A DNA stretch of 64,000 nt from assembly GCA_910588175.1 (NCBI GenBank), contig CAJUQQ010000005.1, positions 11,116-75,115 on the forward strand, written 5' to 3'. This stretch comes from an uncultured Oscillibacter sp. (lineage in GTDB: Bacteria > Bacillota > Clostridia > Oscillospirales > Oscillospiraceae). The position numbers and the translations under genes are program-made. Below the pieces are notes generated by a model. That model ran no database searches. It saw only the letters and a program-made list of their open reading frames with translations, and was not told where the DNA came from. This document shows positions 16,475 through 24,100 of this stretch, in pieces; within the stretch, counting starts at the first letter, position 1; each line of letters begins with the position of its first letter.

Positions 16475-16505
16475 GGGACCCGGAGCGGATATGCTCCGGG
16501 TCCCT
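16475..16505. terminator. Right copy of duplicated terminator-like hairpin
   Basis: Exact duplicate of 16280-16310, followed by TTCG on the plus strand. Between it and the next gene lies a tandem TATGCTATTCC repeat (16511-16532). Confidence 0.8.
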
Positions 16506-16525
16506 TTCGTTATGCTATTCCTATG

Positions 16526-16657
16526 CTATTCCTTTGCCTTCGGCTTATACTGTTCCTCTCCGCTTTCGACGTACTTGATTAAATTAATAATCTCCTCCGC
16601 CGTCCACCCAGCGCTCTGCAGCGCCTCGATCAATCGAAAATTCTCCTGCATGTTCAC
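16526..16657 (-). CDS. Small protein downstream of ricT, 41-43 aa
   Basis: A short frame with a good ribosome site. AAGGAGG lies 9 nt before a GTG at 16655-16657 (43 aa); an in-frame ATG is at 16649-16651 (41 aa). From the ATG the protein reads MQENFRLIEALQSAGWTAEE, then IINLIKYVESGEEQYKPKAKE. It is acidic and helical, with a WTAEEIINLI segment reminiscent of small helix-turn-helix or adaptor peptides. It lies 73 nt beyond the ricT stop in the same direction and may be the last gene of the holB-ricT transcript. Function is unknown. Confidence 0.65.
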   Translation of the reverse strand: MNMQENFRLIEALQSAGWTAEEIINLIKYVESGEEQYKPKAKE

Positions 16658-16729
16658 CGTTCAGTACCTCCTTCTTCTCCGTCCACAGCCCTTGTTCCAG
16701 CCGCTTGGCAATTCGGTCCTATCAAGTCC

Positions 16730-17947
16730 TCACTTGGGCGCGTCTCCGCCCTTGCCGCCGCCCCGGCGGCCGCCCCGGTAAGGCGGGCGGCGGCGCTTGT
16801 TCTCCCCGGCGGGGCGGTCCTCCCGCTGGTCCCGCTGGCCCTCCGGGCGGCTTTGCTGTCTGGGGGGACGGGGAGGCGGCCCCCCCTGTTTCTTGGGGGC
16901 CTGCTGAACCGGCGGCCCCTCGGGACGGGGGCCCCTCCGGCTCCGGCCGCCCCGGTGGCGGTGGCGGGGCTTGCCGTCCCCCTCGGTGCCCATCTTCTCC
17001 CGGCGGGGGGCCTCCGCCAGGTGGTCGTCGGTGTAATAGGAGGTGGAGAATACCGGCTGAATCAGCTCCTCCTCCTCCCGCTCCTCCACAAAGCGGGCGG
17101 TCCGCTCGGGAATCTCAATGCCCTCCCGGCTGCCCTTGCCGTTGCGCAGGACCTTGATCTCACAGGCGCGATAGGTTTTCAGGCTCTCCGGCGCGCTGTC
17201 CAGGCTGACCTTCACCCGCTCCCGCAGCAGCTCCACGCCTTTCACGTTGCCCGGCCCGTCGGGGGTCTGGACGAAGGACTCCGGCTTGGGCATCCGCTTG
17301 GCGGCGTCCTCATAGGCGTTCTGCTCGTACTTGAGACAGCACATCAGCCGCCCGCAGGTGCCGGAGATCTTGGTGGGATTCAGGCTCAAGTTCTGGGTCT
17401 TGGCCATCTTGATGGAGACGGGCAGAAAGCCGTCCAGGAATTGGGCGCAGCAGAACGGCCGCCCGCAGATTCCCAGGCCCCCGATCATCTTCGCCTCGTC
17501 CCGGACGCCGATCTGCCGCAGCTCAATCCGCGCCCGGAAGACGGAGGCCAGGTCCCGGACCAGCTCCCGGAAGTCCACCCGCCCGTCGGCGGTGAAGTAG
17601 AACACGATCTTGTTGCTGTCAAAGCCCACGGAGACGCTGACCAGCTTCATCTCCAGCCCGTGGTCCGCGATCTTGCCCTCGCAGATGTCAAAGGCCTCCC
17701 GCTCCCGCTTCCGGTTGTACTCCACCACCCGGAAATCGTTCTCCGTGGCCCGGCGGACAATGGCGCTGAGGGGCTTGACGATCAGCTCGTCCGCCACCTC
17801 GTGGTTCCCCTGGGTGCAGGTGGCAAACTCCAAGCCCTGGGCGGTCTGCACGATGACGTTCTCCCCCATGCGGACCTGGATGCCCCTGGGGTCGAAGAAA
17901 TAGGTCTTGCTGCCGCCCCGAAAGCGGACACTGATGACTTCAGTCAA
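16730..17947 (-). CDS. ricT: RicT (PSP1/YaaT-type) with basic C-terminal tail
   Basis: A 405-aa PSP1-domain protein. In Bacillus, RicT works with RicA and RicF in an Fe-S complex that partners RNase Y in mRNA processing and affects sporulation and competence. The conserved cysteine pairs are visible as GICGRPFCCAQFL (about residues 159-171) and GTCGRLMCCLKYE (about 196-208). After about residue 320 the protein has an extension rich in Arg, Gly, Pro and Gln, ending RRPPYRGGRRGGGKGG. This is longer than in Bacillus (275 aa) and looks like a disordered RNA-binding tail. The start overlaps holB by 4 nt, the classical Firmicute arrangement. Confidence 0.93.
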   Translation of the reverse strand: MTEVISVRFRGGSKTYFFDPRGIQVRMGENVIVQTAQGLEFATCTQGNHEVADELIVKPLSAIVRRATENDFRVVEYNRKREREAFDICEGKIADHGLEMKLVSVSVGFDSNKIVFYFTADGRVDFRELVRDLASVFRARIELRQIGVRDEAKMIGGLGICGRPFCCAQFLDGFLPVSIKMAKTQNLSLNPTKISGTCGRLMCCLKYEQNAYEDAAKRMPKPESFVQTPDGPGNVKGVELLRERVKVSLDSAPESLKTYRACEIKVLRNGKGSREGIEIPERTARFVEEREEEELIQPVFSTSYYTDDHLAEAPRREKMGTEGDGKPRHRHRGGRSRRGPRPEGPPVQQAPKKQGGPPPRPPRQQSRPEGQRDQREDRPAGENKRRRPPYRGGRRGGGKGGDAPK

Positions 17948-18792
17948 AATAACTCCTCCAATTCAGCGGCCAGGGCCCCCAGCACATGGCCGGGGCCCAC
18001 GTTATAGCCGCACTCCTGCCGGTAGATTTTCATGAGTTCGATTGCGCGGACAATCCGCGTTTTGCCCAGGCGCTTCCCCAGCTCCTCCGCCAGGGCCCGG
18101 TCCTCCGCCTCCCCGCCGTAGAGAACAACCAGCGCTTGGGAAAGCAGCGCCTCGCTCCGCGCCAGAAGGGCGCTCAGGTCCTCCCGGCTGAGCTTTTTCT
18201 TCTCCAGCCGCACCGCCAGCTCCGCCGCGCTTCCCCGCCGGCCCTTCAAAAGGCAGCGGCAGAGGGCCTCTCCGTCCCCCTCCGCCTCCCGGGGGGGCGG
18301 CCCGGCGGGATGGAGCTTCAGCTCCACGCAGCGGGACCGCAGGGTCCGGAGCACCGCCGCCGGGTTTTCCGCGCAGAAGAGGAAGGCGGCATAGGGCGGC
18401 CCCTCCTCCACCAGCTTCAGCAGGACGTTCTGGTCCTGCTCCGTCAGCAGGGCGCAGTCCGGAAAGAGATAGACCTTCCGGGCCCCCTCGTTGGGGCGGA
18501 TGTAGGCGTCCCGCCGGACCTCCCGTATGGTTTCCACGGAGAGGAGCTTCCGCCCCTCGTCCCGAACGGTCAGCACGTCGGGGTGGATGTCCTCCCGGAC
18601 CTTCCGGCAGGCGGGGCAGACGCCGCAGGGCCGGTCCTCCCCGGCGCACTGAAAGGCGGCGGCGGCGAAGCGGGCGGCCTCCAGCCGGTCCCCGGGGCCG
18701 GTGAAAAGCAGCGCGTGGGACAGCGCCCCCCGGGCCGCGGCGGCGCGGAGGCGGGAGAGGACGGGGTCCTCTCCTGGGCGGACTGGGGCCAT
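17944..18792 (-). CDS. holB: DNA polymerase III delta' subunit
   Basis: A 282-aa clamp-loader subunit of the DnaX-related AAA+ group. It has a degenerate P-loop (FTGPGDRLEAAR), as is normal for delta', and a zinc module CGVCPACRK preceded by further cysteines near residues 50-63. Sequences like LFPDCALLTEQDQNVLLKLV and the SRC motif (LRSRCVEL) are family hallmarks. It is translationally coupled to ricT. A candidate -10 (TACAAT around 18842-18847, minus strand) lies upstream but no clear -35 is visible. Confidence 0.92.
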   Translation of the reverse strand: MAPVRPGEDPVLSRLRAAAARGALSHALLFTGPGDRLEAARFAAAAFQCAGEDRPCGVCPACRKVREDIHPDVLTVRDEGRKLLSVETIREVRRDAYIRPNEGARKVYLFPDCALLTEQDQNVLLKLVEEGPPYAAFLFCAENPAAVLRTLRSRCVELKLHPAGPPPREAEGDGEALCRCLLKGRRGSAAELAVRLEKKKLSREDLSALLARSEALLSQALVVLYGGEAEDRALAEELGKRLGKTRIVRAIELMKIYRQECGYNVGPGHVLGALAAELEELF

Positions 18793-18902
18793 GGCGGGAC
18801 TCCTTTCTCCCCGGCGGAGCCGGTATGATACCTTATGGAACCGATTGTATCACAAGACGTGAAAAAAAGAAAGCGGGGATTTTTGCGATTCCTGGAAGCC
18901 CC

Positions 18903-19913
18903 TCACTCCGCCGGCCAGAGGATGTCCCGGGCCACTGGCGTGTAGAAGAGGCGCTCCACCTCTCTCCGCTCCCGGGTCTGGCCCAGAATCCACATCAGCT
19001 TCGCCGCCACGGCCTCCGTGGTCATGTCATAGGCCTCCAGAACCCCCAGCTTGTTTTTCAGGTCGTGGCCCACGTGGTAGACCCCCACGTCGCTGCCCTC
19101 GTTTTCCACCTGGGTGGTGATCACCACGGTTTTCCCCGCCGCCAGGGCCTCGTCCACGCAGTGGTAGAAGCCTCCGGATTCCGGCAGGCCCCCCACGCCG
19201 AAGCTCTCGATAATCAGCCCGTCGTTCCGCTCCAGCAGATAGTCCGCCGCCCCCCGGTCCATGCCGGGCAGAAGCTTCAAAAGGGCCACCCGGGTGTTCA
19301 GCGCGTCGTAAAACAGCGGGTAGGCCCCGCAGTCCGGGCGGATATACCGGAGGAGCACACCGTCCCGGAGGATGCCGAGATAGGGATAGTTGATACTGGA
19401 GAAGGCCTGGAAGCTCTTGGACCGGGTCTTCTTGGCCCGGGTGCCGGGGATGACCTTGCTGTCGAAGACGATGGAAACCCCCGGCAGGTCCTCCGCCGCG
19501 CAGCGGAAGGCGTCGGACAAATTCGTCTTGGAGTCCGTGGAGTCAAAGCCAATGGGCCTTTGGGCCCCGGTCAAAACGATGGGCTTGGGACTCCCCTGAA
19601 TGAGGTAGCTCAGCGCCGCCGCCGTGTAGGCCATGGTGTCCGTGCCGTGGGTGAGGACGAAGCCGTCGTAGCGGCCGTAGTTCTCCCGGAGGCACCGGGT
19701 CATTTGCAGCCAGTGGCCGGGGCCGATGTTGGTGCTGTCCAGGTTCAAAAGCTGAAGGCAGTCCACGGCGCAGATATCCGAAATGCCGGGGACGTGGCGC
19801 AAAAGCTGCTCCGTGGTCAGCTCCGGGGCCAGGCCTCCCTCCGTCACCTCCGAGGCGATGGTGCCGCCGGTGCCGATGAGGAGGACGCGCTTTTTGTCTT
19901 TTGTGTGTGGCAT
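18903..19913 (-). CDS. ansA: L-asparaginase, type I
   Basis: A 336-aa cytoplasmic asparaginase hydrolysing asparagine to aspartate and ammonia. The first catalytic threonine lies in GTGGTIAS (residues 14-21) and the second in HGTDT (89-93). There is no signal peptide, as expected for type I. It has its own promoter and is separated from holB by 110 nt. Together with the nearby T-box-controlled asnB it forms an opposing synthesis/degradation pair for asparagine. Confidence 0.95.
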   Translation of the reverse strand: MPHTKDKKRVLLIGTGGTIASEVTEGGLAPELTTEQLLRHVPGISDICAVDCLQLLNLDSTNIGPGHWLQMTRCLRENYGRYDGFVLTHGTDTMAYTAAALSYLIQGSPKPIVLTGAQRPIGFDSTDSKTNLSDAFRCAAEDLPGVSIVFDSKVIPGTRAKKTRSKSFQAFSSINYPYLGILRDGVLLRYIRPDCGAYPLFYDALNTRVALLKLLPGMDRGAADYLLERNDGLIIESFGVGGLPESGGFYHCVDEALAAGKTVVITTQVENEGSDVGVYHVGHDLKNKLGVLEAYDMTTEAVAAKLMWILGQTRERREVERLFYTPVARDILWPAE

Positions 19914-19949
19914 GGAGAACCTCCTTGAAGCGGGGGATATAGCGGTTTT

Positions 19950-19978
19950 ATTATAGGTGTTCCGAGACGGGCTGTCAA
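19950..19978 (-). promoter_or_regulatory. Promoter of ansA
   Basis: TTGACA, 17 nt, TATAAT on the minus strand: a perfect sigma-A consensus about 35 nt before the start codon. Confidence 0.9.
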
Positions 19979-20142
19979 CCGGCGGAAAACCGCCGGAGGG
20001 CCTCTCCGCCGCATAATTCCCCGCTCCTTTGGGAATCCTTTTCCAGGGGGGCGGAACCGGCCGGTCCGCGGAATGGGGAAAGGCGATGCTTTATTATCAA
20101 AAATTCACAACGGCCCTTACAAATTGTTGTTTGAAATGATGA

Positions 20143-20171
20143 TTGCCAAAAACTTCACGCTGTGATACTAT
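20143..20171 (+). promoter_or_regulatory. Promoter of gapA
   Basis: TTGCCA (20143-20148), 17 nt, TACTAT (20166-20171), within an AT-rich patch. The remaining part of the 19914-20267 gap has GC-rich inverted repeats but nothing else that I can assign. Confidence 0.65.
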
Positions 20172-20194
20172 TACTTCTGGAAAAGACCTAAACA

Positions 20195-20215
20195 AATCGT
20201 TTACGCAATCGTTTA
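20195..20215 (+). promoter_or_regulatory. Candidate operator: direct repeats in the gapA leader
   Basis: AATCGTTTA occurs at 20195-20203 and 20207-20215, a 12-bp period, about 20 nt downstream of the predicted transcription start. The position suits a repressor roadblock such as a CggR-like regulator; the binding protein is not known. Confidence 0.4.
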
Positions 20216-20267
20216 TATGGCATTCCGGTACAAATTGTACCCAAATATCGAAAGGAGTTCCTGTATT

Positions 20268-21281
20268 ATGAAAGCGAAAATCGGCATCAATGGTTTTGGC
20301 CGCATCGGCCGCATCGTGTTCCGCGCCGCCCTGAAGCGCGACGACGTCGAGGTCGTCGGCCTGAACGACCCCTTCATGAACCCCGAGTATATGGCCTACA
20401 TGCTGAAGTATGACAGCGTGCACGGCCGCTTCCCCGGCGAGGTGACCTACACCGCCGACGCCCTGGTCGTCGACGGCAAGGAGTTCAAGGTCTTCACCGC
20501 CAAGGAAGTCAGCGACATCCCCTGGGCCAGCGTCGGCGCCGAGTATATCTGCGAGTGCACCGGCCAACACCTGGAAAAAAGCAAGTGCGAGGGCCACATC
20601 AAGGCCGGAGCCAAGCACGTCATCATGGGCGCCCCCTCCAAGGACGACACCCCGATGTTCGTCATGGGCGTGAACAACAAAAAGTACACCTCCGACATGA
20701 CCTATGTCTCCAACGCCTCCTGCACCACCAACTGCCTGGCCCCCATCGCCAAGGTCCTGAACGAGAAGTTCGGCATCATCGAGGGTCTGATGACCACCGT
20801 GCACTCCGTCACCCCCACCCAAAAGCTGCTGGACGGCGCTTCCATGAAGGACTGGCGCGGCGGCCGGGCGGCCACCGGCAACATCATCCCCTCCTCCACC
20901 GGCGCGGCCAAGGCCGTGGGCAAGGTCATCCCCGAGCTGAACGGCAAGCTCACCGGCATCTCCATGCGCGTTCCCACCCTGGACGTGTCCGTGGTGGACC
21001 TGACCGCCCGTCTGGAAAAGCCCGCCAGCTATGAGGACATCTGCAAGGCCATGAAGGAAGCCAGCGAGGGTGAGCTGAAGGGCATTCTGGGCTACACCGA
21101 CGAGGATGTGGTCTCCAGCGACTTCCTGGGCTGCCCCCTCACCTCCATCTTCGACAAGAAGGCCGGCCTGTCCCTGACCGACAACTTTGTCAAGGTCGTC
21201 TCCTGGTACGACAACGAGACCGGCTACGCCAACAAGATGGTGGAGCTGATCGCCTATATGTTCTCCGTGGATAACAAGTAA
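20268..21281 (+). CDS. gapA: Glyceraldehyde-3-phosphate dehydrogenase
   Basis: A 337-aa NAD-dependent glycolytic enzyme. It has the Rossmann motif INGFGRIGR at residues 7-15 and the catalytic cysteine in SNASCTTNC (Cys152). The ATG at 20268 follows GAAAGGAG; the frame continues upstream without a ribosome site. Codon use is strongly GC-biased, as in a highly expressed gene. It is monocistronic with its own promoter and a strong terminator. Confidence 0.97.
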   Translation: MKAKIGINGFGRIGRIVFRAALKRDDVEVVGLNDPFMNPEYMAYMLKYDSVHGRFPGEVTYTADALVVDGKEFKVFTAKEVSDIPWASVGAEYICECTGQHLEKSKCEGHIKAGAKHVIMGAPSKDDTPMFVMGVNNKKYTSDMTYVSNASCTTNCLAPIAKVLNEKFGIIEGLMTTVHSVTPTQKLLDGASMKDWRGGRAATGNIIPSSTGAAKAVGKVIPELNGKLTGISMRVPTLDVSVVDLTARLEKPASYEDICKAMKEASEGELKGILGYTDEDVVSSDFLGCPLTSIFDKKAGLSLTDNFVKVVSWYDNETGYANKMVELIAYMFSVDNK

Positions 21282-21304
21282 GCTTCGTCTTCCGACCGTC
21301 TTTC

Positions 21305-21339
21305 AGGCCCCGCCGCTTTCAAAGCGGCGGGGCCTTTTT
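21305..21339 (+). terminator. Terminator of gapA
   Basis: A perfect 15-bp stem (AGGCCCCGCCGCTTT / AAAGCGGCGGGGCCT) with a minimal loop, followed by T residues. Confidence 0.95.
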
Positions 21340-21348
21340 CGCCTTTTC

Positions 21349-21377
21349 TTGCGGAGCGTGCCGGGATCTGGTATAAT
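21349..21377 (+). promoter_or_regulatory. Toxin promoter
   Basis: TTGCGG (21349-21354), 17 nt, TATAAT (21372-21377), directly after the gapA terminator. Confidence 0.75.
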
Positions 21378-21426
21378 GGCTCTGCCGTCCTTTCTCCGTC
21401 CCGTAAGTGGGAAGGAGGTGAATTCC

Positions 21427-21522
21427 ATGGACGAAGTGAGGAACTTCTTCTTGTCCGTCGGCGCGGGCGTGATCTCGTATTACGTCTGCCAATGGCTCGA
21501 CAAGCAGCGCAAAGGACGGTAA
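21427..21522 (+). CDS. Fst-like small membrane toxin of a type I toxin-antitoxin locus
   Basis: A 31-aa peptide (MDEVRNFFLSVGAGVISYY, then VCQWLDKQRKGR). It has one hydrophobic segment at about residues 7-24, a WL pair and a basic C-terminal tail. This is the layout of the Fst/Ldr family of membrane-damaging toxins, including the Gly spaced upstream of WL. It has a strong ribosome site (AAGGAGGTG) 8 nt before the ATG, its own promoter, and a stem-loop 7 nt after the stop. Annotation pipelines often label such peptides putative holin-like toxins. The opposing promoter and repeats (see the antisense RNA) support a toxin role. Confidence 0.75.
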   Translation: MDEVRNFFLSVGAGVISYYVCQWLDKQRKGR

Positions 21523-21524
21523 AC

Positions 21525-21596
21525 ATGGGAAACCCCGGGGAGCTGGCACTCCCCGGGGTTTCATTTTCCATGGACGAAGTGAAATTTTCTTGTCTG
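21525..21596 (-). ncRNA. Predicted antisense antitoxin RNA
   Basis: A promoter on the minus strand should start a transcript of about 70 nt near 21596. It would end after the shared hairpin, overlapping the 3' end of the toxin mRNA. Its 5' part contains the complement of TTCCATGGACGAAGTGA (21566-21582). This 17-nt sequence also occurs exactly at the toxin start codon (21423-21439), with a second shared TTCTTGTC block (21587-21594 and 21448-21455). The RNA can thus pair with the toxin translation start in trans, as in the pAD1 par system RNA II. Confidence 0.7.
21529..21562. terminator. Shared bidirectional terminator of toxin and antitoxin RNAs
   Basis: A perfect 14-bp stem (GAAACCCCGGGGAG / CTCCCCGGGGTTTC), loop CTGGCA. 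T-rich tails follow on the plus strand; the minus-strand tail (GTTTCCCATG) is weaker. Confidence 0.8.
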
Positions 21597-21601
21597 CTAT
21601 G

Positions 21602-21631
21602 ATTATACCATAGCCCTTTCATGTTATGCAA
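21602..21631 (-). promoter_or_regulatory. Antitoxin RNA promoter
   Basis: On the minus strand TTGCAT (21626-21631), 18 nt, TATAAT (21602-21607). No ORF follows it, which supports a non-coding transcript. Confidence 0.7.
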
Positions 21632-21665
21632 GCCGTAATTTTTTTATGCCGGCCGAAATTTTCTG

Positions 21666-21694
21666 TTGCCATTTGGGAAAGAATATAGTAGAAT
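21666..21694 (+). promoter_or_regulatory. Promoter of SRP RNA
   Basis: TTGCCA (21666-21671), 17 nt, TAGAAT (21689-21694), placing the start at about 21701. Confidence 0.65.
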
Positions 21695-21700
21695 AGCAAA

Positions 21701-21846
21701 AGCAGTCCTCCGCAGGCAGCTGCGGAGCCGGTCTCGCGCAATGAAGCTCTGCGAACCATGTCAGGCGGGGAACCGAGCAGCATTAAGCGGAATGTTTCAT
21801 GTGCCGCGAGGCAACCGGCTCCGCAGCTGCGTGGGGAGGACTTCCA
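21701..21846 (+). ncRNA. ffs: Signal recognition particle RNA
   Basis: The apical SRP hairpin is recognisable: GTCAGGCGGGGAACC (from 21759) followed by GAGCAGCATTAAGCGGAA, with the Ffh-binding internal loops. The outer arms (AGTCCTCC near 21702 with GGAGGACTT near 21836-21844, and GGCAGCTGCGGAGCCGGT with ACCGGCTCCGCAGCTGC) close a long rod. Its location just upstream of dnaX is conserved in Firmicutes. Confidence 0.9.
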
Positions 21847-21946
21847 TTTCTTTCGGGAGGGAGCGCCCTCCCGCCGCGGGCCTGGGCGGCTTGAAAACAG
21901 GCGGACACGCTGAACGCTCCCAGAGGGAGGAAGGGGGAACCGGCCC

Positions 21947-23671
21947 GTGTATCAGGCGCTCTACCGCAAGTGGCGGCCCAAAACCTTTGCCGATGTCATC
22001 GGTCAGGAGCACATCACCGAGACCCTCCGCCGCCAGGTGGCCGAGGGCCGGACCTCCCACGCCTACCTCTTCACCGGCACCCGGGGCACCGGAAAGACCA
22101 CCTGCGCCAAAATCCTGGCCAAGGCCGTGAACTGCGAGGCCCCCGAGGACGGAGACCCCTGCGGCAAGTGTCCCTCCTGCGTGGGCATCGACAGCGGCGG
22201 CTTTCTGGACGTTTTGGAGCTGGACGCCGCCTCCAACAACGGCGTGGACCAGGTCCGGGCCCTCCGGGACGAAGCGGTCTACTCCCCCGCCAACGTCAAA
22301 AAGCGGGTCTACATCGTGGACGAGGTCCATATGCTCTCCACCGCCGCCTTCAACGCCCTGCTGAAAATTCTGGAGGAGCCGCCGGAGCACCTGATGTTTA
22401 TTCTGGCCACCACGGAGCTTCACAAGGTCCCCGCCACCATTCTCTCCCGCTGCCAGCGCTTCTCCTTCCGCCGCATCCGGCCGGAGGACGTGGCCCGGCG
22501 GCTCCGCTATGTGGCGGAGCGGGAGCGCATCGACCTTCGCCCCGACGGGGCGGAGATTCTCAGCCGCCTGGCGGACGGCGCCCTCCGGGACGGGCTGAGT
22601 CTTTTGGATCAGTGCGCCGCCGCCGGAGGGACCATTGACGCCGCCGCGGTGCTGGACGTGCTGGGCCTGGCGGGCAATCTCCAGACGGCCCGGCTGATGG
22701 AGCTGATTTTAAACCGGGACGCCCAGGCCGCCCTGCTTCTGCTGGACGAGCTGTACAAGGGGGGCAAGGACCTGGGCGCGGTGCTGTCGGAGCTCTCCAC
22801 CCTCACGCGGGACCTGCTCCTGCAAAAGACCGCCCCCAAGGGCGGCGCGGCCCTGCTCTCCGGCGGCTTTGACGCCGCCGTTCTGGACCGCCTGGGTCAA
22901 AACGTGCCCGCCGGGCGCTTTTTGCACCTGGCTTCCACCCTGCAAAAGGCCTCGGCGGAGCTGTACGCCAGCGTCAACCGCCGCCTGGACACGGAGCTGT
23001 GCCTTCTGCGCCTGTGCGACGAAAGCCTCTCCGGGGACCTGACGGCCCTGGAGGCCCGCGTCCGCCGCCTGGAGGACAGCCAGTCCGCCCGAACCGAGCT
23101 GGCCCAGCGGCCCCCGGCGGCTCCCCCCCCTCCGCCGCGTCCGGCCCCCCCAAGGGAAGCCCCCCAAGACCCGCCCCCCTGGGACGAGTCCCCCCTGCCG
23201 GAGGAGCCGCCGGAGGAGCCGGGACAGCGGGTCTACGACATTCCGGAGGAGACGCCGACGGAAGCCGCGCAAACGCCGCCCCCCGTCTCCAGAACCGGCT
23301 CCGCCGCTTCCGCCAAGCCCCCCAGCGCCGGAGCCGCTCCCGTCAAAGCCCCCAGCGGCGGGTGGTGGCGGACCCTGGCGGAGAACTGTAAGGGCCGCCT
23401 GCCCCCCATGTACCGCCCCTTCCTGGGCATGTGCACCGGCTTTCTGGAGGACGGCCTGCTGACAGTCTGCGCCCCGGACGAGCTGACCCTGGGCCGCCTG
23501 GACAACGACCGGGTGCGGGAGGCCGTCTCTCAGGAGGCGGAAGCCCTTACGGGCGGTCCGGTGCGGCTGACGTTCCGCGCGGGGGAGCCCCCCAAAACCT
23601 CTCCGGAGGAAAACCTGAAAAACCTGGTGGCCTTTGGCCGGCAGTTTGACAACATTGAAATCAAAGAATAA
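21947..23671 (+). CDS. dnaX: DNA polymerase III subunits gamma/tau
   Basis: A 574-aa clamp-loader ATPase. It starts at GTG 21947 (GTG TAT CAG) after GAGGAAGGGGG. The Walker A motif GTRGTGKTT is at residues 44-52. A zinc module (NCEAPEDGDPCGKCPSC) follows at about 63-79, Walker B is in YIVDEVHML, and the SRC motif is in ILSRCQRF. Residues 375-480 form a Pro-rich linker that is visibly low in complexity. The C-terminal domain (about 480-574) is the tau part that contacts the polymerase. It is followed 14 nt later by ybaB, the usual order. Confidence 0.97.
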   Translation: MYQALYRKWRPKTFADVIGQEHITETLRRQVAEGRTSHAYLFTGTRGTGKTTCAKILAKAVNCEAPEDGDPCGKCPSCVGIDSGGFLDVLELDAASNNGVDQVRALRDEAVYSPANVKKRVYIVDEVHMLSTAAFNALLKILEEPPEHLMFILATTELHKVPATILSRCQRFSFRRIRPEDVARRLRYVAERERIDLRPDGAEILSRLADGALRDGLSLLDQCAAAGGTIDAAAVLDVLGLAGNLQTARLMELILNRDAQAALLLLDELYKGGKDLGAVLSELSTLTRDLLLQKTAPKGGAALLSGGFDAAVLDRLGQNVPAGRFLHLASTLQKASAELYASVNRRLDTELCLLRLCDESLSGDLTALEARVRRLEDSQSARTELAQRPPAAPPPPPRPAPPREAPQDPPPWDESPLPEEPPEEPGQRVYDIPEETPTEAAQTPPPVSRTGSAASAKPPSAGAAPVKAPSGGWWRTLAENCKGRLPPMYRPFLGMCTGFLEDGLLTVCAPDELTLGRLDNDRVREAVSQEAEALTGGPVRLTFRAGEPPKTSPEENLKNLVAFGRQFDNIEIKE

Positions 23672-23685
23672 AGGAGAACGACACC

Positions 23686-24054
23686 ATGGGTTACAGTGCC
23701 CGCCGCGGATTCACCAGCGGCAATATGAAGGCCACCGGCGCGCAGCGTCAGGCCGCCGTTCAGCAGCAGATCGCCCAAATGCAGGAGGCCATGAACGCCG
23801 CCCAGACGGAGGTGGAAAACCGCACCTTCACCGCCAGCGTAGGCGGCGGGGCCGTGGAGGCCGTGGCCAGCGGCAAGAAAGAGCTGACGGCCCTCACCAT
23901 CAAGCCGGAGGCCGTGGACCCGGAGGACGTGGAGATGCTCCAAGACCTGGTGGTCTCCGCCGTCAACGAGGCCCTGCGCCAGGCCGGGGACGCCATGGAC
24001 AAGGCCATGGACAACATCACCGGCGGGCTGAACCTGGGGAACCTGGGGATTTGA
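23686..24054 (+). CDS. ybaB: YbaB/EbfC nucleoid-associated protein
   Basis: A 122-aa YbaB-family DNA-binding protein with a helical N-terminal arm (AQRQAAVQQQIAQMQEAMNA) and a central beta region (FTASVGGGAVEAVASGK). It starts with ATG after AAAGGAG and is coupled to dnaX. The usual third gene of the trio, recR, is not downstream; a DUF4127 lipoprotein gene takes its place. Confidence 0.93.
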   Translation: MGYSARRGFTSGNMKATGAQRQAAVQQQIAQMQEAMNAAQTEVENRTFTASVGGGAVEAVASGKKELTALTIKPEAVDPEDVEMLQDLVVSAVNEALRQAGDAMDKAMDNITGGLNLGNLGI

Positions 24055-24057
24055 TCG

Positions 24058-24089
24058 AAGGGCGGGGCCGGGACGGTCCCGCCCTTTTT
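24058..24089 (+). terminator. Terminator of dnaX-ybaB
   Basis: Stem AAGGGCGGG / CCCGCCCTT followed by a T-run, 4 nt after the ybaB stop. Confidence 0.85.
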
Positions 24090-24100
24090 CAGGAGGTTTT

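Noticed and set aside
21349..21631. Interpretation of the 31-aa peptide as a phage holin
   Set aside because: There is no phage gene nearby, and the convergent promoter, shared terminator and direct repeats fit a type I toxin-antitoxin locus better.
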